Below are positions 41,838 through 52,347 of a stretch of DNA of 64,000 nt, piece after piece. A program made the translations under genes and the position numbers. The notes under the pieces were generated by a model. It was not told the origin of the DNA, did no database searches, and was given only the letters and a program-made list of their open reading frames with translations. Source of the DNA: Planctomycetales bacterium 71-10 (GTDB lineage Bacteria > Planctomycetota > Planctomycetia > Isosphaerales > Isosphaeraceae); assembly GCA_001898385.1 (NCBI GenBank), contig MKTT01000073.1:1-64000 (forward strand), written 5' to 3'. Each line of letters opens with the position of its first letter. Positions within the stretch are counted from its first letter, which is position 1.

Positions 41838-42326
41838 ACAGTCTCCGTCGACCGCCCTCGGCCGTCGCTGGACGAAATTATGGATCGCGAATGAAGTCCG
41901 AGATCGGACGCCGTGCGGCTCCGAATCCCACGACCGGCGCGGCCCCTCGCACCCGACGGGCCGGCCCCTGGATCGTATCACGGCCCCCCCGCGGTTGAGA
42001 ACGGGCCCGTCGTCGGCGCGGGCGGCGACGATTCTCCGCGACTGGAACGCCGTTCGCATTGGCCCGGTCGCCATGAACGGCAAATGTCGCCCAACCCTCG
42101 CGGACGCCGATCGCGGGGACGGCGACGTCCTTACGCACATGGTACAGTCTGTGTATCTTGCGGCGAGGCGTCCGGGGACGATTCCTTACATCCGTTGGGA
42201 CGGTCAGGTCGCGACGCCCGCGTCGCCGATCGGCCGGGAATCGGTCAACCGGGACGTCGCACGCACGCGATAGAGCGTCTTACGGGCCCTCGCGCCGGGG
42301 CGCGTCATCAACCTGGGAGTGAACCT
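41838..42326. other. Divergent spacer, no gene seen
   Basis: This 489-base gap separates the CRTAC1 lipoprotein and the large secreted protein. An AT-richer patch at 42130-42160 (TTACGC, TACAGT, TATCTT) may hold the promoter for the plus-strand gene, with TATCTT 42154-42159 as a possible -10. The -35 match is poor. Confidence 0.35.
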
Positions 42327-44564
42327 ATGCAACGTCTGGTGCCGACCGCGTTCCTGGGGGCGATGGCCCTCGCCCTGGGGACCTTCGGAGGGTCGCGCCT
42401 CTCGGCCGCGCCGGCCCCCTCGACCTACGCGAACGTCGAGAAGGCGATCAAGGACGTCACGGACGCCTGGTCGAACCCCGAACGGCCCAAGGATCCCAAC
42501 GCCCCCGGGTGGGGCCTGTTCTTCGACGCGATCCGGACCCAGCTCAAGGCGTACACGGACGCCCAGACGCCGGAGGACCGCCTCGTCCCGCTCAACCAGC
42601 TCTACCAGATGTCGGCCGCGATGGCGCCCGTCCCCTGGCAGCCCGCCCAGACGATCCGCGAGGAGCTGCGGGCGTGGCTCCGCCCGCGAGTCCGGCTCGC
42701 CTGGGCCGAGCGCCGCATCAACGACCGCCTGGCGAGCCTGCCGCCGACGAGCGACCCCGCCGTCGACGCGAACCGGAAGAAGTGGGCGTCGTTCGTGGGC
42801 GAGGACCTGGGCAAGGCCCTGACGAGATACCAGTCGGCGGGCAACGTCACGCAGCGTCAGGAGGGGTTGAAGGAGATCCACCGCACGCTGGCCTCGCTGG
42901 GCGAGCGGAACGCGACCCAGCCGTGGCAGCCCGCGGCGGAGCTCCAGGACGCCATCAACGGCCTGTTCAACCAGCCGAACCTGGACATCACGGCCGACGT
43001 CTCCATCGTCCAGCCGATCTTCGACAACAACCTGGTGACGACCGGGCCCATCTACCGCAAGGGCTACTGGTCGCAGGTGACGGCCGGCCCCAAGACGGGC
43101 TTCGGCCTCCTGCCCAGCGACCAGGGGATCGCGTTCTACAACAGCCAGGCCCTCACCAGCACGACGCCGATCACCGATTTCCAGAACCAGATCGCGGCCG
43201 ACCCCCAGGGCCAGCGGGCGGCGAAGATGTACCAGTTCTCGGCCACCAGCTTCGACTGGGCCGAGCAGACGATCTACGCTCTCATCAGCACCTCGGGCCT
43301 GTCGCTGACGCCGGCCTCGACGCACAACGTCAACATCCAGGTCTGCTCCGCGCCCCAGCCTGGCGGCGGCCTGACCCGGGCCATCGCCGGCCTGGTCGGA
43401 TACGGCCAGGACCGCATCAATAACGAGGTCTATCGGAACGCCCTCCCCCAGTTCCAGGCCCGCATCCCCCAGGAGGCCCAGGAGGAGGCCCAGGAGCGCA
43501 TCGCCGGCGAGCTGGCCCAGCGGAACGCCAACATCCAGCGATTCCTGATCGGCAACGACATCCTGGCGATCCAGGAGTTCCTGGTCTCCGGCCTGTCGCT
43601 GCGGTCGCGGCCGGATGCGGTGTACGTCGGCGGCCTGTTCCAGTCCCGCGACGGCCAGGTCCAGCGCGGGGCCGACGCGCCGCAGCCGGCCCGGCTCGCC
43701 GCCCCCGACGCCGGCCTGACCGCCGACATCCACGTCGGCTCGGTCCTGACCAGCGCGGTCGACGCCCTGTTCCGCCGGCCCGGCGTCCAGGAGCTTCAGA
43801 ACTTCATGATCGTCACCCACGACGTCCCCCCCGGCACGCCGCCGGCCCAGGCCGTGACCGTGACGAAGAACGCCGACTTCCCGACCTACCTGAAGGCCGT
43901 CGACGAGGCCCGCGCGGCGAACAACCCCAAGGTCCAGGCCATCCGGATCCGCCGGCCGTCGCAGCCCCCCGAGTTCGCCGCCGACGCCCGCGGCTTCCTC
44001 GTCGCGCTGGTGAAGGACGTCGAGATCGACGTCCCCGCCCCCGACCCCAACAGCCAGGCGGGCTCGGCCGTCGGGGCCAACGCCAAGGTCCTGCGCATCA
44101 AGCTGCCGCAGACGGAGATCGCCCTTTCCTACCAGGTCGAGCCCCGCGCGGCCGACTCGTACCACGTCCACGCGAAGATCGAGGACATCACCGTCCCGAC
44201 CAACGCCGAGGTCGTGGCGATCAACGAATCGGAGTCGGACGCGCGGCCGCTGAACCGCTTCAGCGGGGCGCTGGTCATCACGGCCCTGCTGGGCAAGCTG
44301 CGGACCCAGCCGATCGACACCGACCTGAACAACGTCCGGATCCCCGGGCTGGCGATCACCTCGGTCTCGCCGGTCGACCCCTCGGGCTGGATGCGGATCA
44401 ACCTCGCCCGCACGGCCGAGCCGGTGGCGGTCCCGCCCGTCGTCCCGCCGCCGATCGACCCGCAATCCCAGCCGATCTCGCCCGAGGCGGCTCCCGCCGC
44501 CGCGACGTTCCCGGTCCAGGTCGAGGTCCCGGCCCAGGCCGCCGTGGTGACCGAGGGCGACTGA
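42327..44564 (+). CDS. Large secreted protein of unknown function (745 aa)
   Basis: A 745-residue exported protein with a signal peptide (about 1-27, ending RLSAAPA). The N-terminal part is helical (ANVEKAIKDVTDAWSNPE, RIKDRL-like REERK segments). The middle has beta-rich motifs such as VSIVQPIFDNNLVTTGPIYR. A helical stretch follows (YRNALPQFQARIPQEAQEEA, then QERIAGELAQRNANIQRFLI). The C-terminal third is beta-rich and ends in a Pro/Ala-rich tail. I recognise no family. It resembles exported planctomycete proteins of unknown role. ATG 42327 has GGGAG at 7 bases, and an intrinsic terminator follows, so it is monocistronic. Confidence 0.82.
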   Translation: MQRLVPTAFLGAMALALGTFGGSRLSAAPAPSTYANVEKAIKDVTDAWSNPERPKDPNAPGWGLFFDAIRTQLKAYTDAQTPEDRLVPLNQLYQMSAAMAPVPWQPAQTIREELRAWLRPRVRLAWAERRINDRLASLPPTSDPAVDANRKKWASFVGEDLGKALTRYQSAGNVTQRQEGLKEIHRTLASLGERNATQPWQPAAELQDAINGLFNQPNLDITADVSIVQPIFDNNLVTTGPIYRKGYWSQVTAGPKTGFGLLPSDQGIAFYNSQALTSTTPITDFQNQIAADPQGQRAAKMYQFSATSFDWAEQTIYALISTSGLSLTPASTHNVNIQVCSAPQPGGGLTRAIAGLVGYGQDRINNEVYRNALPQFQARIPQEAQEEAQERIAGELAQRNANIQRFLIGNDILAIQEFLVSGLSLRSRPDAVYVGGLFQSRDGQVQRGADAPQPARLAAPDAGLTADIHVGSVLTSAVDALFRRPGVQELQNFMIVTHDVPPGTPPAQAVTVTKNADFPTYLKAVDEARAANNPKVQAIRIRRPSQPPEFAADARGFLVALVKDVEIDVPAPDPNSQAGSAVGANAKVLRIKLPQTEIALSYQVEPRAADSYHVHAKIEDITVPTNAEVVAINESESDARPLNRFSGALVITALLGKLRTQPIDTDLNNVRIPGLAITSVSPVDPSGWMRINLARTAEPVAVPPVVPPPIDPQSQPISPEAAPAAATFPVQVEVPAQAAVVTEGD

Positions 44565-44598
44565 CCGCAGGGACGTTCGGATTCGGACAACACACCCG

Positions 44599-44629
44599 GC
44601 CGAGGCACCCCGGGGCGCCTCGGCTTTTT
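44599..44629 (+). terminator. Intrinsic terminator
   Basis: GCCGAGGC (44599-44606) pairs with GCCTCGGC (44617-44624). An inner CCCC/GGGG stem extends the hairpin past one A-C mismatch. TTTTT follows at 44625-44629. This is the most canonical rho-independent terminator in the window, 35 bases after the secreted-protein stop. Confidence 0.9.
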
Positions 44630-44638
44630 GCTGAACGT

Positions 44639-44884
44639 CCCGGAGTTTGGGGCAGCCATCATGACGGCCTTCCCCCCTCGCGGGGGAAGGTGGCCCGGAG
44701 GGCCGGATGAGGGGGAAGACGAGCAGGACGGCCGTCGGGAGCCCGAAGCGGCCCGATCGGGCGGGCTTTCGAATCCCGACGATGCTCGTGCTTCGCGTCC
44801 CCCTCATCTGACCCCTGCGGGGTCTGTCTTCCCCCGCGAGGGGGGAAGACCGTCGTCATCGCAGGCCGCCCCAAAATCCGGGAC
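44639..44884. mobile_element. MITE-like element with long terminal inverted repeats, no transposase
   Basis: The left end (from CCCGGAGTTTGGGGCAGCC at 44639) and the right end (to about 44884) are imperfect inverted copies over roughly 75 bases. Each end carries a hairpin (CCTTCCCCCC-tcgc-GGGGGAAGG; GTCTTCCCCC-gcgag-GGGGGAAGAC) and a GGATGAGGGGG/CCCCCTCAT segment. The internal 90 bases code for nothing. A half copy occurs at 39735-39838 and a sister family at 46117-46285. The structure suggests a non-autonomous element mobilised in trans or a REP-type repeat. Confidence 0.65.
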
Positions 44885-44900
44885 GATCACGCCTTTTGCG

Positions 44901-45965
<1,065 letters not shown>

Positions 45966-46116
45966 CAGCGGGCCTCTCTTGAACGTGGTGCGGTGTCGTC
46001 GAGATTTTGATTGTCCGCCCGCAACGTCCGCCGGGTCAATCGGTCGACGCGACGCCCGCTTTGGCGTATCCTTGGCCTTTCGCGCCCGACCCGCCCCATG
46101 GACGACTCCTCGCCCG

Positions 46117-46285
46117 CTCCTCCCCTCGTGGGAGAAGGGGGCCCGAAGGGCCGGATGAGGGGGCCGGAACCGAGCGCCGTAGCCCCGACTCCCACGCCCG
46201 CCGAGACCGCCGCCGGGCCGATCTCGCATCGCCGATCGCCCCCCTCATCCGGCCTTCGGCCACCTTCTCCCACGAGGGGAGAAGG
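46117..46285. mobile_element. Second MITE-like element with inverted ends
   Basis: The left end (about 46117-46162) and the right end (about 46239-46285) are inverted copies. Each is built from a CCTTCTCCC-type hairpin arm, a GGCCGAAGGCC-type palindrome and GGATGAGGGGG. The architecture matches the 44639-44884 element, but the hairpin sequence differs (CTCGTGGGAGAAGG instead of CTCGCGGGGGAAGG). It lies in the 381-base divergent gap between ltaE and the UbiD-family gene, which is otherwise empty. Confidence 0.65.
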
Positions 46286-46346
46286 ATGATCGTCGTCGGC
46301 CTGGGGGTGGACTCGACGGACGTCCAATCCTCAAGGACCCGCCCGG

Positions 46347-48176
46347 ATGGGCTACCGTTCGCTCGCCGATTGCGTCCAGGATCTCCGCCGGACCGGCCGA
46401 CTCGTGGTCGTCGACCGCGAGGTCGATCCCTATCTGGAGGTCGGCGCGATCCAGCGCCGGGTGTACCAGGCCGGGGGCCCCGCCCTGCTCTTTCCCAGGG
46501 TCAAGGGGACGGCGTTCCCGATGGTCGGCAACCTGTTCGGGACCATCGAGCGGGCCCGCTTCCTGTTCCGCGACACCCTCGACGCCGTCGCCCGGCTCGT
46601 CGAGTTGAAGGTCGACCCGTCGTCCGGCTTCAAACGGCCCTGGCGCTATCGGGGCGTCCCGCGGACCGGGCTCTCCCTGCTGCCGAAGACGGTCCGGCGG
46701 GGGCCGATCCTGGCGCATCAGACGACCGTCTCGAAGCTCCCCGCGCTCACGTCCTGGCCGAAGGACGGCGGGCCGTTCGTGACGCTGCCGCTGGTCTACA
46801 CCGAGGATCCCGACCGCCCCGGCCTGGCGAGGTCGAACCTGGGGATGTACCGCGTCCAGCTCTCCGGGAACGCCTACGAGACCGACCGCGAGGTCGGCCT
46901 GCACTACCAGATCCACCGCGGGATCGGCGTCCATCACGCGGCGGCGATCCGCCGCGGCGAGCGCCTGCGCGTGAACGTGGTCGTCGGCGGGCCCCCCGCG
47001 ATGACCGTCGCCGCCGTGATGCCGCTGCCGGAGGGGCTGCCGGAGTTGGCCTTCGCCGGGGCGCTCGGGGGGCGTCGCGTGGCGATGGTCGCGCCGGAGG
47101 GCCGGCTGGCGATGCCCGCCGAGGCCGACTTCGTCATCTCCGGCTACATCGACCCCGACGCCCGCAAGCCCGAAGGGCCGTTCGGCGACCACCTGGGCTA
47201 TTACAGCCTGGCCCACGACTTCCCGGTGCTGAAGGTCGAACGCGTCTACCATCGCGAGGGGGCCATCTGGCCGTTCACGACGGTCGGCCGGCCGCCGCAG
47301 GAGGACACGTCCTTCGGGGAGCTGATCCACGACCTGACCGGGCCGATCATCCCGACCGTCGTCGCGGGGCTGCACGCCGTCCACGCCGTCGACGCCGCGG
47401 GGGTCCACCCCCTGCTCCTGGCGATCGCGTCGGAGCGCTACGTCCCCTACGCCGAGGTGCGCCGGCCGCAGGAGATTTTGACCGTCGCCAACGCCGTGCT
47501 GGGCCAGGGCCAGCTCTCGCTGGCGAAGTACCTGCTGATCGTCGCCCGCGAGGACGACCCCGGCCTGGACGTCCACGACGTCGCCGGCTTCCTCCGCCAC
47601 CTGCTGGAAAGGGTCGACTGGCGTAACGACCTCCACTTCCAGACCCGGACCACGATCGACACGCTGGACTATTCGGGCCACGGCCTGAATCAGGGCTCCA
47701 AGCTGGTGATCGCCGCCGCCGGGCCGAGGCGCCGGGAACTCCCGGCCGAGCTTCCCTCCGGCTTGCGCCTCCCCGACGGCTTCCGCGACGCCCGCCTGGT
47801 CCTCCCCGGCGTCCTGGCCGTCGCCGCCCCGAAGTACGACCCGGCCGCGAGGCGGATCGAGGCGTTCACGGAGTCGTTCGGCCCCGACGACCCGATCCGG
47901 GCGTTCCCGCTGATCGTGCTGGTCGACGACGCCGAGTTCACGGCGCGATCGCTCCGCAACTTCCTGTGGGTCGTCTTCACGCGATCGAACCCGGCCGCCG
48001 ACGTCCACGGGATCGGCTCGTTCATCGAGGACAAGCACTGGGGCTGCACCGGCCCCCTGGTGATCGACGCCCGCATCAAGCCCCACCACGCCCCCCCCCT
48101 GGAGGACGACCCCGACGTCGAGCGCCGCGTCGACGCCCTCGCCGCCCCGGGGGGGCCGCTGCACGGGATCTATTGA
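46347..48176 (+). CDS. UbiD-family decarboxylase
   Basis: A 609-residue member of the UbiD family, prenylated-FMN-dependent (de)carboxylases acting on aromatic or unsaturated acids, for instance in quinone biosynthesis. The active-site block ARKPEGPFGDHLGYY is present, with Glu276 in the family's conserved E-G-P-F-G-D-H motif. Other family strings are HYQIHRGIGVHHAAA and VNVVVGGPPAMTVAAVMPLP near the prFMN/metal site. It is longer than E. coli UbiD (497 residues), with an extended C-terminal part ending in the DDPDVERRVDALAAPGGPLHG segment. ATG 46347 has AAGGA at 9 bases. No ubiX flavin prenyltransferase lies in the window. Ubiquinone or menaquinone synthesis is plausible but not shown. Confidence 0.88.
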   Translation: MGYRSLADCVQDLRRTGRLVVVDREVDPYLEVGAIQRRVYQAGGPALLFPRVKGTAFPMVGNLFGTIERARFLFRDTLDAVARLVELKVDPSSGFKRPWRYRGVPRTGLSLLPKTVRRGPILAHQTTVSKLPALTSWPKDGGPFVTLPLVYTEDPDRPGLARSNLGMYRVQLSGNAYETDREVGLHYQIHRGIGVHHAAAIRRGERLRVNVVVGGPPAMTVAAVMPLPEGLPELAFAGALGGRRVAMVAPEGRLAMPAEADFVISGYIDPDARKPEGPFGDHLGYYSLAHDFPVLKVERVYHREGAIWPFTTVGRPPQEDTSFGELIHDLTGPIIPTVVAGLHAVHAVDAAGVHPLLLAIASERYVPYAEVRRPQEILTVANAVLGQGQLSLAKYLLIVAREDDPGLDVHDVAGFLRHLLERVDWRNDLHFQTRTTIDTLDYSGHGLNQGSKLVIAAAGPRRRELPAELPSGLRLPDGFRDARLVLPGVLAVAAPKYDPAARRIEAFTESFGPDDPIRAFPLIVLVDDAEFTARSLRNFLWVVFTRSNPAADVHGIGSFIEDKHWGCTGPLVIDARIKPHHAPPLEDDPDVERRVDALAAPGGPLHGIY

Positions 48177-48294
48177 CCCGGGCCGGGGCCCGGCATCGCG
48201 ATTGCAACGGTGGAACGCGCGGGCCGCGGACCTGGCGGCCCCGGGCGCGTCGTCGCGCCCGCGCCACGGCCCCGAGCGGAGGTCTTCGTCGACC

Positions 48295-51200
48295 ATGGAC
48301 GTCTCGCGCTGGATCGTCGACCTGGAGCATGTGCGGACGTCTTACCTTCTGCTGGGGACGCTGGCCTTCGGCGGGATCGCGGCCGGCGTGCTGCTCAAGC
48401 TGGGGGTGGTCGGCTGGGTGCTCCGGGTGTTCGGGCTGATCGTCCGGACGTGCGTGGAGTTGGGGTTCCGGACGTGGGAGGCCATCCTCGGCTGGGCCTC
48501 GTGGGAGCACTTCTTGGCGATCGCCCTGGCCCTGCTGGTCGGCGGCGAGGCCGCGGGCCTCGGCTTCCCGGCCGCGCGGATCCCCTGCGGCCTGGCCCTC
48601 ATCGTCATCGGGGCGTCGGCCTGCTTCGCGTACATGTTCATCGACCGCGAGCGGAACGAGGTCGAACGAGGGTACAAGTCGATCCACAACGTCCAGAAGG
48701 GCCAGCGCCCGGCCGAGCACCTGAAGCGCCACGGGCGGCAGGTCCGGATCCCGCTGCTGATCTGCGCCTCGTTCGCCGCGATCACCGGCTTCGCGATGCT
48801 GAACCAGGGGCTGTACGAGACGGCGGGGCGGAGTTGGTACGCCGTGCCCGAGGGCGTGGGGACGCCCGGCTTCGTCGACTTCCTGGCGTTCGCCGTCACC
48901 CTGGTGATGAACCTGGTGGACGTGCTGGACGTGGCGAGGACGCACCACATCCTGGGGGCGCAGACGGTGGTCGCGGCGGCCCCCCCCGCGAAGGCGCTCG
49001 CGGCGGGGTTCAAGGTCTTCTTCACGTTCGTCCTGCTCCACCAGGTCTTCGCCTCGCTGCGGCAGGGGAAGGTGCTGGCGGAGACGATCGCCGACTTCTG
49101 GAGCCCCCACGAGCCGATCCACGAGCGGGCCCGCAGCACCCTGCCGGTCTTCGGGGTGATGGCGATCGACCCGTTGCTGCGATCGGTCCGGTCGGCGGCC
49201 TCGCTGACGCAGGAGCAGCGCGACCGGCTGCCGCTGGTGATGGAGACGATGGGCCCGGCGATCATCCCCTCGCTCGCCCGCCACCTGAAGGACCCGCACG
49301 AGCACGTCCGCGAGATCTCAGCCGCGGTCCTCGGCCGGCTCCACGCGATGGAGGCGCTCGATCGCCTGATCGCCCTGATCGACGACCGCAGCGACCCCGT
49401 GCGCGAGGCCGTCGCGGAGGCGCTCGGCCGGCTGGGCGAGCATGCGGCGACGAGCGCGCGCAAGCCGGCCCCCGCGCGGCCGTCGGGCTGGCGGGGCCGA
49501 TGGTTCACCCGGAGTCTGGTGGCGGCGAGGGCCGTCGCGCCCCCCAGGAGCCCCGTGGAGTCGATCGTGGCCGCCCTGGGCGCGGCGCTGGGCGACGAGT
49601 CGACGGCCGTCCGGATCGCGGCGGTGGCGGGGCTGGGGATGGTCGGCGACGCCGCCTCGCCGACCGCCCCGAGGCTCATCGCCCTGTCGATGGAGGGGGA
49701 CGAGACGTTCCGCTGCGAGATCGCCCGCGCGTTGGGGACGATCGGCGGCGAGGCCGGGCCGACGCTCGATGCGCTGGTCGCCCTGCTGGCCGACCCCGCG
49801 GCGGACGTGAAGTGCGCCGCGGCGAAGGCCCTCGGATCCCTCGGCGAGGCGGCGAAGCCGGCGGTCTCGGCCCTGGCGGAGGCGCTCCAGGACCGCGAGG
49901 AGGTCGTGCGCGAGGCCGCAGCCGAGACCGTCGCCCGGATCGGGCCGCTCGACGAGGCCGCGGCCGACTCGCTGGCCGAGGGCCTGGCGAGCCCGGATAC
50001 CGAGGTCCGCGCCCAGACGGCCCAGGCCCTCGGAGCCATCGGCGCGGCGGCCGAGGAGGTCGCCCCCGCGCTCGTCGAGGCGCTCGACGACGACAGCGAC
50101 CGGGTCCGCGCCGAGGCCGTCGAGGCCATCGGCAAGATCGGCGAGGGGGCGGCCGAGGTCGCCGTCCCCGGCCTGGTGCGCTCGCTGGACGACGAGGACG
50201 CGGCCGTCGTGGCCCTCGCCGCCGAGGCCCTCGGCCGGATGGGCGACGCCGCGGCCGACTCGGTCCCGGCCCTGATCGAGGCCCTCGGCCATCTCAACGT
50301 CCGGGCCCGCCTCAACGCCGCCGAGGCCCTCGGGGCGATCGGCGTCGCGGCGGCGCCGGCGCGCGAGGCCCTCGAACGCGCGGCCGAGGACGAGGACGGC
50401 GGCGTGAGGGCCGCCGCGGTCCTCGCGCTCGGTCGCCTCGGCGGCCCCGCGCGGATCCGGGGCGTCCTCCTGCGATCCTTCGCCGACGACGACCCGGCCC
50501 CCCGCGCCGCGGCGGTCGTCGCGGTCGGGTTCCTGGAGGATGCGGACCCGTCGACCCTGCAGGCCATGCGACCGCTTCTCGACGACCCCAACGACCAGGT
50601 CAAGATTGAGGTCGCCCGGGTCCTGTCCCGCCTGGCCGGGGAGGCCGAGTGGGTCGTCGAGGGGCTGTGCCGTCAACTCCTCGACGACGACGGCCCGCAC
50701 GTGCAGGCCAGCGCCGCCCTGGCCCTGGGGAAGATCGGGCCGACCGCCGCCGCGGCCGGCGAGGCCCTGGTGCGTGCCGCCCAGACCGGGTCGGCGGAGG
50801 TGCGGGAGCAGGCCATGCGCGCCGTGGCCATGATCCGCCCCCCGGAGGCCGCCGCGGCCTTCGCGGTCGGGCTCAGCGACGCCTCCGAGGAGGTCCGCAT
50901 CCTGGCCTCGGCCGGCCTGCTCAACGGCGAGGCCGTCCCCCCGGAAGTCGTCCCCTCGCTCGTCGAGGCCCTGAGCGACCCGGAGGTCCGGGTCCGGGCC
51001 AATTCCGCCGGATGCCTGGCCCGCCTGGAAGCGATCCCGGCCGACGCCGTCCCCGCGCTCATCGAGGGCGTCGCCGACCCTAACGACGCGCTCCGGCTCA
51101 ACGCGGCGCGCGCCCTGAAGCTCGCCCCCGCGGACGTCGTCGCCGAGGTCATGGAGCACCTGACGGCCGACCCCAACGCGCGCGTCCGCCTCGAGGCGGC

Positions 51201-51405
51201 CCGGGCCCTGCTCCACCAGGGGGCCGGCAACGCCGCCGCCGGCTCCGTCCTGCTCGACGCCATGGCCGATGCTTCGCCCCGGGTGCGCGAGGAGGCCCTC
51301 GACATCTTCGAAGCCCTGGGCGACGACGGCGGCACCGTCCTCGAAGCCGTCCGCGAGGGTGCTTCGGGCGATGCGAACGCCGAGGAGCCGTCCGCGACCC
51401 CCTGA
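48295..51405 (+). CDS. Membrane protein with long C-terminal HEAT-repeat solenoid
   Basis: A 1036-residue protein. The N-terminal 300 residues contain about six membrane helices (LLLGTLAFGGIAAGVLLKLG; HFLAIALALLVGGEAAGLGF; IPCGLALIVIGASACFAYMF; ILLICASFAAITGFAML-like; FLAFAVTLVMNLVDVLDVA; FKVFFTFVLLHQVFASL). From about residue 320 to the end there are some twenty HEAT repeats of about 31 residues with the pattern VPALIEALDDxxxxVRAEAVEALGKIG. HEAT solenoids bind proteins, so this is probably a membrane-anchored scaffold, in the cytoplasm if the termini are inside. ATG 48295 follows GGAGG at 12 bases. A terminator hairpin follows the gene. Confidence 0.88.
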   Translation: MDVSRWIVDLEHVRTSYLLLGTLAFGGIAAGVLLKLGVVGWVLRVFGLIVRTCVELGFRTWEAILGWASWEHFLAIALALLVGGEAAGLGFPAARIPCGLALIVIGASACFAYMFIDRERNEVERGYKSIHNVQKGQRPAEHLKRHGRQVRIPLLICASFAAITGFAMLNQGLYETAGRSWYAVPEGVGTPGFVDFLAFAVTLVMNLVDVLDVARTHHILGAQTVVAAAPPAKALAAGFKVFFTFVLLHQVFASLRQGKVLAETIADFWSPHEPIHERARSTLPVFGVMAIDPLLRSVRSAASLTQEQRDRLPLVMETMGPAIIPSLARHLKDPHEHVREISAAVLGRLHAMEALDRLIALIDDRSDPVREAVAEALGRLGEHAATSARKPAPARPSGWRGRWFTRSLVAARAVAPPRSPVESIVAALGAALGDESTAVRIAAVAGLGMVGDAASPTAPRLIALSMEGDETFRCEIARALGTIGGEAGPTLDALVALLADPAADVKCAAAKALGSLGEAAKPAVSALAEALQDREEVVREAAAETVARIGPLDEAAADSLAEGLASPDTEVRAQTAQALGAIGAAAEEVAPALVEALDDDSDRVRAEAVEAIGKIGEGAAEVAVPGLVRSLDDEDAAVVALAAEALGRMGDAAADSVPALIEALGHLNVRARLNAAEALGAIGVAAAPAREALERAAEDEDGGVRAAAVLALGRLGGPARIRGVLLRSFADDDPAPRAAAVVAVGFLEDADPSTLQAMRPLLDDPNDQVKIEVARVLSRLAGEAEWVVEGLCRQLLDDDGPHVQASAALALGKIGPTAAAAGEALVRAAQTGSAEVREQAMRAVAMIRPPEAAAAFAVGLSDASEEVRILASAGLLNGEAVPPEVVPSLVEALSDPEVRVRANSAGCLARLEAIPADAVPALIEGVADPNDALRLNAARALKLAPADVVAEVMEHLTADPNARVRLEAARALLHQGAGNAAAGSVLLDAMADASPRVREEALDIFEALGDDGGTVLEAVREGASGDANAEEPSATP

Positions 51406-51450
51406 TGCCCGGGTTACGGGATGCGGCGGCAATCGGGCCTCAAACGCAAA

Positions 51451-51487
51451 CGACGCGAGCCTATGCGTAGGCCTCGCGTCGTCTTTG
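51451..51487. terminator. Terminator hairpin between the HEAT gene and tRNA-Val
   Basis: CGACGCGAG plus CCTA (51451-51463) pairs with TAGG, one bulged C, and CTCGCGTCG (51468-51481) around a 4-base loop. TCTTTG follows on the plus strand. It can end the plus-strand HEAT gene and, in reverse, the minus-strand tRNA transcript. Confidence 0.75.
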
Positions 51488-51505
51488 TTCCGGGATCGTT
51501 TGGAG

Positions 51506-51579
51506 TGGGCGATACAGGATTCGAACCTGTGACCTCATGCGTGTCGAGCATGCGCTCTAGCCAACTGAGCTAATCGCCC
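51506..51579 (-). tRNA. tRNA-Val (anticodon GAC), with C at position 33
   Basis: All 74 bases fold as a tRNA: acceptor GGGCGAT/ATCGCCC, D-arm GCTC-AGTTGGCTA-GAGC, anticodon stem CATGC/GCATG, variable AGGTC, and T-arm ACAGG-TTCGAAT-CCTGT. The anticodon loop is TCGACAC, giving anticodon GAC for valine codons GUC/GUU. Position 33, nearly always U, is C here. CCA is not encoded. The identity follows from the anticodon and from the close match of the body to bacterial tRNA-Val(GAC). Confidence 0.93.
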
Positions 51580-51683
51580 GGGCTTTTGGTTTGGAGCCTT
51601 TCGCCCCGGGGAGACTTACTATAGGGGATTGCGGCCGGAGGATCAAGGGGGTGGATCGGAATTCCGCCCCCTCGCCGCGAGGA

Positions 51684-52244
51684 TCAGGATTCGAGGATCT
51701 CGGCGGACTTCTTCTCGGCCAGGTCGTTGACCCTGGCTTCGAACTTCTTGGTCAGGCCCTGGATCTCTTCCTTGCAGGTCGCGACGTCGTCCTCGGTGAG
51801 GATCTTGTCGGCCTGCTCCTGGTCGGCCTGCTTGTTGGCGTCGCGGCGGATGTTGCGGATGGAGACGCGGGCCTCCTCGGCGAGGTCCTTCACGCGGCCG
51901 ACGAGCTTCTTGCGGTTCTCGACCGAGAGGGGCGGGATGTTCAGGCGGACGGCCTTGCCGTCGGAGTTGGGGGTCAGGCCGAGGTCGCTGGTCTGGATGG
52001 CCTTGACGATGTCGCCGACGACCGAGGGGTCGAAGGGGCGGATGAGGATCTGCTGGGGCTCCGGCGTGCTTAGGTTCGCCAGCTGCTTCAGGGGCGTCGA
52101 CGAGCCGTAGTACTCGACGCGGACCGACTCCACGAGGCCCACGTTGGCGCGGCCGGTGCGGATGCCCCGCAGCTGGTCGACCAGCAGGGCGACGGACTTC
52201 TCCATCCGGTCTTCGGCTTCGAGCGCGATCTCTTCGATGCTCAT
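51684..52244 (-). CDS. frr: Ribosome recycling factor
   Basis: A 186-residue protein of the RRF family, which with EF-G splits post-termination ribosomes. The whole family pattern is present: LRGIRTGRANVGLVESVRVE, then YYGSSTPLKQLANLSTPEPQ, IRPFDPSVVGDIVKAIQTSD, LGLTPNSDGKAVRLNIPPL, and the C-terminal three-helix bundle (RRDANKQADQEQADKILTED). ATG 52244 gives the standard length of 185 residues. It is the last gene of the rpsB-tsf-pyrH-frr block, 103 bases after pyrH. Confidence 0.97.
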   Translation of the reverse strand: MSIEEIALEAEDRMEKSVALLVDQLRGIRTGRANVGLVESVRVEYYGSSTPLKQLANLSTPEPQQILIRPFDPSVVGDIVKAIQTSDLGLTPNSDGKAVRLNIPPLSVENRKKLVGRVKDLAEEARVSIRNIRRDANKQADQEQADKILTEDDVATCKEEIQGLTKKFEARVNDLAEKKSAEILES

Positions 52245-52347
52245 CGGGACGGCTCCCTGGCAGGGCGGCGTTCGCTTGGGGATCGGTGGCGGGGGGATAT
52301 TCTACCAGCGTCGCGACGGCCCGGGGAAGGACCCGGGCGCGGGCGGC

